From NCBI GenBank assembly GCA_963810305.1, contig CAWEMY010000007.1, forward strand, positions 248,001 through 312,000: a stretch of DNA of 64,000 nucleotides, read 5' to 3'. The translations under genes were made by a program, and so were the position numbers. Of the stretch, positions 1-7,256 are shown piece by piece. Under the pieces are notes generated by a model that worked only from the letters and a program-made list of their open reading frames with translations, was not told the origin of the DNA and searched no databases. Numbering within the stretch: the stretch's first letter is position 1; the number at the start of each line of letters is the position of its first letter. This stretch comes from JACDCA01 sp963810305. GTDB lineage: Bacteria > Acidobacteriota > Vicinamibacteria > Vicinamibacterales > 2-12-FULL-66-21.

Positions 1-360
1 TGTCCTCCGACCACCCTGCTGACGCTGGTTGAGAATGCCGTGCGACACGGGATCGACCCCAGCGAAGAAGGAGGCCGGATCGACGTCGACATCGCACGGC
101 TTGGTGAACGTTGTGTGGTCCGCGTAACCGACACTGGCGCCGGACTGCCCTTCGACTTCGCTCAGGACAAGCATCACGCGCCGAACGGTCTGGGGACCGG
201 GCTCACGACTCTGCGCGAGCGGCTGCAGCTGATCTTCGGCGAGGCAGCGCACCTGCGCCTGATCGCCCGCGCTCCCCGCGGCGTCGTCGTCGAAGTCGAC
301 ATGCCGGCCCAAACCGGGGCCCCCGACGCGCGGACTTTGCGCGTTGGGGTGGATACATGA
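1..360 (+). CDS. Sensor histidine kinase, LytS/YehU type, C-terminal part (cut by window edge)
   Basis: Only the ATP-binding (HATPase_c) end is present; the frame is open from base 1. The N box reads LVENAVRHGI, the G1 region DTGAGLP and the G2 region GTGLTTLRERL, the pattern of LytS-family kinases that pair with LytTR regulators. Its stop overlaps the start of the next gene (ATGA), so the two are translationally coupled. Between G1 and G2 lies an unusual stretch, FDFAQDKHHAP, encoded by a TTCGACTTCGCTCAGG repeat (see repeat entry). The sensor and dimerisation parts lie outside the window. Family assignment is firm; ligand unknown. Confidence 0.88.
   Translation, partial: CPPTTLLTLVENAVRHGIDPSEEGGRIDVDIARLGERCVVRVTDTGAGLPFDFAQDKHHAPNGLGTGLTTLRERLQLIFGEAAHLRLIARAPRGVVVEVDMPAQTGAPDARTLRVGVDT
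150..172 (+). repeat. Short TTCGACTTCGCTCAGG-type repeat inside the kinase gene
   Basis: CTTCGACTTCGCTCAGGACA lies in the ATP-lid region of the kinase and is translated as FDFAQDK. A related copy (CCTTCGACTGCGCTCAGGCC) lies in the methyltransferase gene near 59092, and a looser variant near 58335. I infer a dispersed short repeat; its copy number in the genome cannot be judged here. Confidence 0.6.
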
Positions 361-1148
361 ACGCCCGCCCGACAGCGTTGATCGCGGACGATGAACCGCT
401 GCTGCGCGAGGCGCTGCGGCGCCAGCTCGCGATCGTCTGGCCCGAGCTCGAGATCGTCGCCGAAGCGCGGAACGGACGGGAGGCGGTGAGGTTGTTCGAC
501 GAGCGTCATCCCGGCATCTGTTTTCTCGACGTCCACATGCCGGGACTCTCCGGCGTCGACGCCGCGAACCACATCGGCAGGCGCGCCCATCTCGTGTTCA
601 TCACTGCCTACGATCACTACGCAGTGCAGGCGTTTGCGCACGGCGCGCTCGATTACCTGCTGAAGCCGGTCGAAGAGGCGCGGCTCGCGGAAACCGTGAG
701 CCGTCTCAAGGAGCGTCTGCACTCGTCGAGGCCGGCGATCAACACCGAGCAGCTATTGCAGCAACTGAGCGAACAGCTCGCGAAGTTGCAGGGTGGCGGC
801 GGCAGGAAAGAGGCTCTGCGATGGATTCGCGCGCAAGCGGGGAAAATCCTGCGCCTCATCGCGATCGACGACGTCGACTACCTTCGCTCCGACGCGAAGT
901 ACACCATCGTCGCCTGGCGCGATGGAGGGAAACCCGTCGAGGCGGTGGTGCGGACGCCGCTGAAAGAGCTGCTCGGGCAGCTCGATGCAGTGCAATTCGC
1001 GCAAGTCCACCGATCGGTCGTCGTCAATCTGCGCGCGATCAGCCACGTGAAGCGGCATGACAACGAAACGGCGGAGATTCATTTGAAAGGTCGAGACGAC
1101 GTTCTTCCAGTGAGTCGCAACTATCTGCACGTGTTCCGCCAGATGTAG
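357..1148 (+). CDS. LytTR-family DNA-binding response regulator
   Basis: 263 aa. An N-terminal receiver domain (about residues 6-120) has the acidic pair DDE, phospho-acceptor Asp in CFLDVHMPG, a conserved Thr/Ala switch (FITAYDHYA) and Lys in YLLKPV. After a glutamine-rich linker comes a C-terminal LytTR domain (about 160-263) with DVDYLRSDAKYT and FAQVHRSVVVNLRAI. The ATG overlaps the stop of the kinase gene by ATGA, so they form a two-component pair. LytTR regulators often control cell-surface, competence or antibiotic-response genes; the target here is not evident. Confidence 0.93.
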   Translation: MNARPTALIADDEPLLREALRRQLAIVWPELEIVAEARNGREAVRLFDERHPGICFLDVHMPGLSGVDAANHIGRRAHLVFITAYDHYAVQAFAHGALDYLLKPVEEARLAETVSRLKERLHSSRPAINTEQLLQQLSEQLAKLQGGGGRKEALRWIRAQAGKILRLIAIDDVDYLRSDAKYTIVAWRDGGKPVEAVVRTPLKELLGQLDAVQFAQVHRSVVVNLRAISHVKRHDNETAEIHLKGRDDVLPVSRNYLHVFRQM

Positions 1149-1227
1149 CCGCCGTCCGTCCTCGCCGATCCGCCCTTCGTCGCAAGCTGGTTGTTCGATC
1201 GCCTGCGCGCGACCACGATGTTTGCGG

Positions 1228-1611
1228 ATGAAGGAAAACACGATCCTGGTCGTCACATCTCTGCTCTCGATCCTCCTGCTGACGCTTCACGTAACGGACG
1301 ACATCGTCCGTGGGATATCGAAGGCCGGGCCGTCAAACACCGCGCTGCTGGTGCTCGCGGTCTTTGTCTACGGCACCCTCGTGCTGGCCGAGCAACGATC
1401 GGGACACGTCATCATGCTGCTCGTGGGATTGTTCGCAGCGGCGATGCCTGTCATCCACATGCGGGGGGCGCATTACAGCGAGATCGCGAGATCCGCCGGC
1501 GGTTTCTTCTTCGTCTGGACGCTCTGGGCGCTCGGCGGGCTCGGTGGCGTCACCTTCATCCTGTCGGCGCGAGGATTGTGGAGTCTGCGACGGCGGCAGC
1601 TTCCGAGGTAG
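1228..1611 (+). CDS. Small four-helix membrane protein
   Basis: 127 aa from the ATG at 1228; an in-frame TTG six bases upstream (1222) is possible. There are four hydrophobic segments (around ILVVTSLLSILLLTL, ALLVLAVFVYGTLVL, VIMLLVGLFAAAM and a C-terminal FVWTLWALGGLGGVTFIL). It is two bases from the next membrane protein gene, so co-transcription is likely. No family is recognised and no enzymatic motif is seen. Confidence 0.7.
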   Translation: MKENTILVVTSLLSILLLTLHVTDDIVRGISKAGPSNTALLVLAVFVYGTLVLAEQRSGHVIMLLVGLFAAAMPVIHMRGAHYSEIARSAGGFFFVWTLWALGGLGGVTFILSARGLWSLRRRQLPR

Positions 1612-1613
1612 TC

Positions 1614-2333
1614 ATGCTCTTACCAATCCATATCGCCGCCGGCGGGCTCGCGATTGTTCTCGGCGCGGTCGCGCTGTCCGTGAAGAAAGGCGGGAATATC
1701 CACCGCCGCAGCGGGCTGCTGTTCGTCTACGCGATGCTCATCATGGGATTCAGCGCGTCAATGCTCACCATCATGAACGGTGGCGCCGACGGAAATGTGG
1801 TCGCCGGCGTGGTCACGGCATATTTCGTCGGCACGGCTCTCACCTCCGTCCGCCCGGCCTCGTCCTGGACGCGCGTGATCAACGCGACTGCACTGGCGGT
1901 CGCAGTCGTGCTCATCTTCTGGAGCCTGGTGAGCGGAGCGACGTTCATCAACACACCCGGTCGCGACGCGAACGGTGTCCCGTTCCGAACGGCGGGAGTG
2001 ATGTCGCTGGTCGTTGCCACGGTGTTGGCGATGGCCGCGGCGGGCGACGTGCGCATCATGCGCGCCGGCATGCCTCGCGGTGCGCCGCGCTTGGCGCGTC
2101 ATTTGTGGCGCATGTGCTTCGCGCTGTTCATCGCGGCTGGGTCGTTCTTCTCGGTACGCGAGCGCGTGGCACAAATTCTTCCGGAGCCCTTCACGACCGG
2201 GCCGATGCGCGCGCTGCCGATCGTGCTGTTGTTTGGCGCGATGTTCTACTGGCTATGGAGGGTCCGCGGCCGCCGTACGTTGCCAGTGCTCGTCCGACAC
2301 GATTCCGTTGTGGTCGCACCTCGCGCGAATTGA
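1614..2333 (+). CDS. Integral membrane protein, DUF2306-like
   Basis: 239 aa with six to seven hydrophobic segments. The N-terminus has IHIAAGGLAIVLGAVAL followed by HRRSGLLFVYAMLI, a His-plus-Arg arrangement after the first helix that recalls DUF2306-type membrane proteins of unknown function. It follows the 1228 gene by two bases. The role cannot be stated; family assignment is moderate. Confidence 0.65.
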   Translation: MLLPIHIAAGGLAIVLGAVALSVKKGGNIHRRSGLLFVYAMLIMGFSASMLTIMNGGADGNVVAGVVTAYFVGTALTSVRPASSWTRVINATALAVAVVLIFWSLVSGATFINTPGRDANGVPFRTAGVMSLVVATVLAMAAAGDVRIMRAGMPRGAPRLARHLWRMCFALFIAAGSFFSVRERVAQILPEPFTTGPMRALPIVLLFGAMFYWLWRVRGRRTLPVLVRHDSVVVAPRAN

Positions 2334-2372
2334 CGTCGCGCATCCCGTAGGCGGCGGGGACCCGTGCCGTGG

Positions 2373-3350
2373 TCAGCGGTCGATGACGGCCATGTTGCCT
2401 TCGTCATGCCGCTCGCCGGCGGCCGGCGCAAGGTTGTTCAGCCGCTCGATCTGTCCAGCGCTCAGCTCGATGCGGTCGGCCGCCGTGTTCTCCTCGACGC
2501 GGACGACGCGTTTGGTGCCCGGAATCGGGGCAATGTCGTCACCTTGCGCGAGCAACCAGGCCAAAGCGATCTGTGCCGGTGTGGCTCCCAGTTCCGCGGC
2601 AACGGATTGGACCTCGTCGACGATGCGCAGATTGCGCTGGAAGTTCTCGCCAGTGAAGCGCGGGTTGGTCTTGCGCCAATCGTCGTCGGAGAGCTGCTCG
2701 GACGAGCGGATCTCGCCGGTGAGGAAGCCGTGGCCGAGCGGCGAGTAGGGAACGAACCCGATGCCGAGCTCGCGCAGCAACGGCAGCAGGTGGGTCTCCG
2801 GGTCGCGGGTCCACAGCGAGTACTCGGTCTGCAGCGCACCGACGGGATGCACGGCGTGGGCGCGTCGGATCGTGGCAGGGCCAGCTTCGGACAACCCGAT
2901 GTAGCGGACCTTGCCCTCGGCGACGAGCGTGGCCAGGGCACCGACCGTGTCCTCGATGGGCGTGTTCGGGTCGACACGGTGCTGGTAGTACAAGTCGATG
3001 TGGTCGGTTCCCAGCCTCCTGAGTGAACCCTCGACGGCCGCGCGGATGTTTGCCGGGCTACTGTCCAGGACGCCGCTGCCGCCGCCGGCGTGCGAGACAA
3101 AGCCGAACTTCGTCGCCAACACCACTTGGTTCCGGCGGTCCTTGATCGCCCGGCCGACGAGTTCTTCGTTGGTGTACGGGCCGTAGATTTCTGCGGTGTC
3201 GATGTGGGTGACGCCAAGGTCCAGCGCCCGATGGATCGCGCGAATCGACTCGGCGTCGTTGACCGCACCGATGTTGTAGTAGCCGGACATCGACATGGCG
3301 CCGAGTCCAATGCGAGAGACGTCAAGGCCGCCGATCGAGATGTGCTTCAT
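2373..3350 (-). CDS. Aldo/keto reductase (AKR13-like)
   Basis: 325 aa, (alpha/beta)8 NADPH-dependent oxidoreductase. The catalytic tetrad is visible: Asp51 and Tyr56 in DTAEIYGPY, Lys81 in ATKFGF, His124 in YYQHRVD. The cofactor-binding end has PIPGTKRVVRVEEN. The start is set at the ATG at 3350 because MKHISIGGLDVSRIGLG matches the usual family N-terminus; the open frame runs further upstream without matching. It is divergent from an AraC-type gene, a common arrangement in which the regulator controls the reductase. The natural substrate is unknown. Confidence 0.93.
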   Translation of the reverse strand: MKHISIGGLDVSRIGLGAMSMSGYYNIGAVNDAESIRAIHRALDLGVTHIDTAEIYGPYTNEELVGRAIKDRRNQVVLATKFGFVSHAGGGSGVLDSSPANIRAAVEGSLRRLGTDHIDLYYQHRVDPNTPIEDTVGALATLVAEGKVRYIGLSEAGPATIRRAHAVHPVGALQTEYSLWTRDPETHLLPLLRELGIGFVPYSPLGHGFLTGEIRSSEQLSDDDWRKTNPRFTGENFQRNLRIVDEVQSVAAELGATPAQIALAWLLAQGDDIAPIPGTKRVVRVEENTAADRIELSAGQIERLNNLAPAAGERHDEGNMAVIDR

Positions 3351-3487
3351 GGTGTTTTCAATGTAGCTGGCTAGGCTCTCAACCCGTTTGCCGGATCCAT
3401 CGAGTTCATTGCCTAAAATGACGAGTCGGTAGGGAAACGAGAAATAGAAGATTCGGCCGCGTGCTAGACTTCCATCGAGACAGACAC

Positions 3488-4510
3488 ATGCGGGAATCCT
3501 TGATGTCCGAGCAAGCGCGGCCATACACGTCCGACAGTCCGGCAACAATCGCCCTGGCTCGCGCCATCTCGCGCTTTGCCCAAACCGACGGCGACCACAC
3601 CACTGCGATTCCAGCCCTCACGCTTCATCGCCGCAACGCGCCAACCGAGCCCTTGCACTGCATCTACAACCTGGGGCTCGGCGTCGTCGCGCAGGGGGAC
3701 AAGCAGGTCCTGCTCGGCGGCGATTCGATCGACTACGGCCCGGGGCAATCGATGCTGACGACCATCGATCTCCCCGTCATCTCGCATGTCACGCAAGCCA
3801 GTACCCGCGAACCGTTTCTTGGCATGATGCTGACGCTGGACGCTCGTTCGGTCCTGCAGATCGCTTCCGAGATGGATGAGCCCCGGCCTCGGCGAGAGCA
3901 TGCCTACCGGGCCATCTCGTTCGAAGCACTCGACCCCACCTTGCTCGATCCACTCGTCCGGCTCGTCAAGCTGCTGGGGGAGCCAGCTCTGGTTCCCAGA
4001 CTGGCGCCGCTGATTCAGCAGGAAATCACAGTCCGTCTGTTGACCGGCGCGCATGGCGCGCAACTCCGACACCTCGTTACGACGGGGTCCCCCGGCCAGC
4101 AGATTGCGAAAGCGGTCGCCTGGCTCAAGCAGAACTTCGTTCAGGCGCTGAAGGGGGACGACTTGGCGGATCGCGCGCACATGAGCGCCTCAACCTTCCG
4201 GCAGCATTTCCGCGCGCTCACGGGCGTGAGCCCGCTGCAGTACCAGAAGCAGCTGCGGCTACAGGAAGCACGGCAATTGATGCTGAACGAGAACCTCGAC
4301 GCGGGTAGCGCCGCGGTGCATGTGGGGTATGAAAGCGCCTCGCAGTTCAGCCGTGAGTACAGTCGCCTGTTCGGCGCACCGCCGCAGCGCGATGTCACGC
4401 GCATGCGGCTCGCTCCCGTTGCCGCTGCGGCCGGCTCGCGCCGAACAGAAGCCAGGTCCACGGCTGGCAGAACGAGTTCACGCCATCGGTCGACCCGACT
4501 TCGGAAGTGA
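3488..4510 (+). CDS. AraC-family transcriptional regulator
   Basis: About 340 aa. An AraC_N cupin-like sensor domain (roughly residues 25-190) precedes a C-terminal double helix-turn-helix (roughly 215-310), with LADRAHMSASTFRQHFRALT and the second HTH at AGSAAVHVGYESASQFSREYSRLFG. The last 30 residues are Arg/Ser-rich and look non-conserved. Starts at 3488 or 3503 (MSEQ) are both plausible. It is divergent from the aldo/keto reductase with about 140 bp between starts and probably regulates it. Confidence 0.9.
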   Translation: MRESLMSEQARPYTSDSPATIALARAISRFAQTDGDHTTAIPALTLHRRNAPTEPLHCIYNLGLGVVAQGDKQVLLGGDSIDYGPGQSMLTTIDLPVISHVTQASTREPFLGMMLTLDARSVLQIASEMDEPRPRREHAYRAISFEALDPTLLDPLVRLVKLLGEPALVPRLAPLIQQEITVRLLTGAHGAQLRHLVTTGSPGQQIAKAVAWLKQNFVQALKGDDLADRAHMSASTFRQHFRALTGVSPLQYQKQLRLQEARQLMLNENLDAGSAAVHVGYESASQFSREYSRLFGAPPQRDVTRMRLAPVAAAAGSRRTEARSTAGRTSSRHRSTRLRK

Positions 4511-4635
4511 GCGGAAGCTGGACCAAACAGGGCAGTGTGGCACGGGACATCATCTTCACGTTGCTGCCCGAGCGACTGAGATCGGGATCAAGGATGAGGG
4601 TCACATGGCCGCGGAATCGACGAGGGGACACAACA

Positions 4636-4941
4636 ATGGCCGAAGTACCGATTGCTTGCACGTTGACGCCTGAAGCGTTGCGGACCCGTCGCGAGGGCCT
4701 GTTAATGGATCTTGTGCGGCGTGCGGAACGCCGGGAGGATCTCGATGACGGACTGCGTCTCGAGTTTACGCCGTCCGCAGAAACGATTGCCCTCATCGCG
4801 CGAGCCGTCGAGGCTGAACGTCACTGCTGCCGATTCCTTCGATTCGGCATGACCGTGGAACCCGATGGCGGACCGGTGTTCCTCGAGCTGACCGGACCTG
4901 CAGGGACTCGAGAATTCGTCAGCGCCTTGATCGAAGAGTGA
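4636..4941 (+). CDS. Small conserved protein with a Cys-Cys motif
   Basis: 101 aa. The ATG at 4636 follows a GAGGGG ribosome-binding site. The most conserved-looking part is EAERHCCRFLRFGMTVEPDGG followed by ELTGPAGTREF. The same layout occurs, as I recall, in small proteins encoded near mercury or arsenic genes, but no mer or ars gene is present here. The adjacent cysteines could bind metal; this is inference. Function unknown. Confidence 0.7.
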   Translation: MAEVPIACTLTPEALRTRREGLLMDLVRRAERREDLDDGLRLEFTPSAETIALIARAVEAERHCCRFLRFGMTVEPDGGPVFLELTGPAGTREFVSALIEE

Positions 4942-5002
4942 CCACCAACGTCGTCACACGAGCCCGAAGCGCGTTCCGCACCCGTCCGTCCACTCGCGTT
5001 GG

Positions 5003-6151
5003 TTATCGCTTCGTCGGGAGCGGTTCGAACTCGTAGATGCCGCCGTCCGCCATTAGCGCCAGAAAAAGATGGCCGTCCCTGATGACGTACGAGCGGATGT
5101 TGCCCCACTGCTTCACGATCTGATCGTGCAGCGAACCAGCCGGGCACTTCGCGCGCGTCAAGGCCAGCGGTCCGAACGCGATCTGGCTCGAGCCGCTTGA
5201 TTTCCAAGTTCCGCTTCCCCGATTGCAGTCGACACGTGCGCTTACCCGTCCACCAGCGGCGAAGTCGATCGTGTACTTCGTGCGGTCATCGGGTGTCAGC
5301 GTCGTGTCATTACTCCCCTGGAACTTAACGAGCTGCCACGACGTTCCTGCTAGTCCGGACGATGCCGAGGACACCTGACTACCGGCGGCAAACACGGCCA
5401 GTGGCGTCCCCGCGTTATCAAGTAGTTCAAGGCGATCTCCAGCAATGGTCAATCGGGTTGCGCTCTTCAGCGCGTCTCGAAACGGAGCCTCGGTCCCGCT
5501 TGGATTCAAGCAGGCCATCTGGGTCCCTGCCATTTGCCCAAACGTGACGCGATCGCCGTTGAGTTGATAGGTGCCCGTGAGCCGGTTGCAGCCGTCAGAG
5601 CCAGACACGCGGCCCGCTTGAAACTGGAGATGCGCTTCGCGTTTCAGATCCTGCGTGGGCGTTGGCTTGCCCGCTAGCTCGATTGCTTTCCAATAAGTCC
5701 CTTCCAACGGCCTGGTGCCTGCTGCACTGGGTGGCGGCGTTTGACCCGCACCGACTCTGCGCAGCATCAGAGAGATCTTGGTCGGGCTTCCGCCGGCGAG
5801 CACCGGCGCAGCGGTGTCGGTTGTGAACAGGAGCTTTTCGTCGAGGAGGATCCTCGCTCGGACGACGTAGCGGTGGCCAGCCACTATAGTGGCCGGCTCA
5901 TAGGCAATGGTGAACGCGATGGGCGGATTGCCGGGCGACGTGAGGCGTGTGCGGGCGATGGTTTCCGCCTTCGCGTCAGCACGCGACACATCCTCGAGCA
6001 CCGCCTCGAATACCGCTGCGGGCGGCAGGGCCATGCGCTCCCGATACGTCGCGGTTCCCTGAATCGATTGAGCCATCGCCGTGCTCGCCATCAACGTGAG
6101 GAGCACCAGAAGAGCGGCGCGTGAAACGGTGTTTGTGCCGAGGGTGCTCAT
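5003..6151 (-). CDS. Secreted protein with YbaY/YscW-like domain and two META domains
   Basis: 382 aa with a clear Sec signal peptide ending TAMAQS. Residues about 30-130 (GTATYRERMALPPAAVFEA, ARILLDEKLLFTTD) resemble the YbaY/YscW lipoprotein domain; two META (HslJ-like) domains follow, each with a DGCNRLTGTY or DCNRGSGTW motif and a downstream Cys. A GGAGGG site precedes the ATG. Such envelope proteins are linked to stress tolerance, but no specific activity is established. Length is typical for a triple-domain fusion. Confidence 0.85.
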   Translation of the reverse strand: MSTLGTNTVSRAALLVLLTLMASTAMAQSIQGTATYRERMALPPAAVFEAVLEDVSRADAKAETIARTRLTSPGNPPIAFTIAYEPATIVAGHRYVVRARILLDEKLLFTTDTAAPVLAGGSPTKISLMLRRVGAGQTPPPSAAGTRPLEGTYWKAIELAGKPTPTQDLKREAHLQFQAGRVSGSDGCNRLTGTYQLNGDRVTFGQMAGTQMACLNPSGTEAPFRDALKSATRLTIAGDRLELLDNAGTPLAVFAAGSQVSSASSGLAGTSWQLVKFQGSNDTTLTPDDRTKYTIDFAAGGRVSARVDCNRGSGTWKSSGSSQIAFGPLALTRAKCPAGSLHDQIVKQWGNIRSYVIRDGHLFLALMADGGIYEFEPLPTKR

Positions 6152-6224
6152 GGTGCCCTCCTTGGAGAATGCTCAATGTCACTGCTTGGCCGTGGACGCG
6201 GACACGGGTTTGGCGCCCACTAAG

Positions 6225-6764
6225 TTAGGCAGCCTTTGGCTTGAGCTGCGAAACAAACGGTCCCGCGCGCCGCACTCCCCAGGCGATTGGCGTGCCGACG
6301 CAAACCATGTGAATCCCCAGCTGCGGCCAGCTCATCGAGCCCGGCCATCGCGGCGGCGTGTGCAGGTAGAGGCTGCGCAACCACGATAGCGCCGGCAGCG
6401 TGCCGTAGTTCATCGCGCAGAAGACGATGACACCGTAGAGCGGCCCCACGATCCAGAGCGGCGCCGTGCGCAGGACGACCAGGCGGCGGCTGAGCGCATA
6501 GAACACCAGCGTCGCCGTGAGCGCGACGGCGAAGTGCATCGCGAGACCGACGGCCGCCATGCCGGCACCGCCGTCCATCGCAGCGCGTCCCCAAAGCGCG
6601 GAGGCCACCCCGCGCAGGACCTGCGCCGGCGTGCGGCCGGCCTGGCTCCAGGCCTGAACGCAGGCGGCAGTGATGTCGAGCACACCACAGAGCAGCCAGG
6701 CGGTGAGAATCGCCTGACCAGCGGTAACCGTAGTCGGCCGCAGGCCATCTTGATCGACTGGCAC
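6225..6764 (-). CDS. Membrane protein of unknown function
   Basis: 179 aa from a GTG start at 6764. Four hydrophobic segments are visible (AILTAWLLCGVLDITAACV, MAAVGLAMHFAVALTATLVFYAL, APLWIVGPLYGVIVF, LGIHMVCVGTPIAWGV). No family was recognised with certainty. It is on the same strand as the META gene, 73 bp upstream of it, and divergent from the PadR gene. Confidence 0.65.
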   Translation of the reverse strand: MPVDQDGLRPTTVTAGQAILTAWLLCGVLDITAACVQAWSQAGRTPAQVLRGVASALWGRAAMDGGAGMAAVGLAMHFAVALTATLVFYALSRRLVVLRTAPLWIVGPLYGVIVFCAMNYGTLPALSWLRSLYLHTPPRWPGSMSWPQLGIHMVCVGTPIAWGVRRAGPFVSQLKPKAA

Positions 6765-6787
6765 GGGAGTAAGAGTCTACCTCGGGC

Positions 6788-6847
6788 GACTCGGCGCCCT
6801 CCGCCCCGCGCCTCGCGGCTCCGCATTCCGCATCCCGCATTCCGTCC
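6788..6847. repeat. Intergenic array of CCCGCATT-like words
   Basis: Between a membrane protein gene and padR, the sequence is built of degenerate repeats such as CCGCATTCCGCATCCCGCAT preceded by CGCCCCGCGCC. The same word style recurs within the methyltransferase insert at 59130-59230. It seems non-coding. Confidence 0.5.
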
Positions 6848-6860
6848 CTTGGCGGCTTCG

Positions 6861-6900
6861 TAGACTTTCTACACAATAATCAGTAGGCTTTCTACACAAT
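6861..6900 (+). promoter_or_regulatory. Direct repeat overlapping the padR start codon, candidate PadR operator
   Basis: TAGACTTTCTACACAAT (6861-6877) and TAGGCTTTCTACACAAT (6884-6900) match at 16 of 17 positions with a 23-bp period, about two helical turns. The second copy ends in the AT of the start codon. There is no Shine-Dalgarno sequence, so the mRNA may be leaderless. PadR regulators of ADOP operons autoregulate, which makes this the best operator candidate. Confidence 0.6.
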
Positions 6901-7256
6901 GGCTAAGAAGCCGCCCTCTCGCGTCGAGCTCCTTCGAGGGACCCTCGATCTGCTGATCCTGCGAACGTTGCTGCCAGGACCCGAGTCACGGCCACGCCAT
7001 CGCGAAGCACATTCAGCGGACCTCTGAAGACCTGCTGCAGGTGGAGACCGGTTCTCTCTATCCCGCGCTTTATCGGCTCGAGGCCAAAGGGTGGATCGCC
7101 GCCTCGTGGGAGCTGTCTGAGAAAGGCAAGCGCGCCCGCTACTACCGCATCACCGCGTTGGGACGAAAGCAGCTGGCCAGCGAACAGTCGAAGTGGGACG
7201 CGTTCGCGCGCGCGATGGGACTGCTGCTGAGGCCGGCCGATCAGGAGGGACGATGA
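6899..7256 (+). CDS. PadR-family transcriptional regulator (apparent frameshift near 6982)
   Basis: About 118 aa when joined. The first frame gives MAKKPPSRVELLRGTLDLLI and LRTLLPGP; the second gives SHGHAIAKHIQRTSEDLLQ, then VETGSLYPALYRLEAKGWI and a C-terminal winged-helix wing with GKRARYYRITALGRKQL. One extra G near 6982 separates the frames, and all conserved PadR motifs appear once they are joined. Its stop overlaps the ATG of the ADOP permease gene. PadR-ADOP pairs are typical of Acidobacteria. I read the frameshift as a probable sequence error. Confidence 0.85.
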
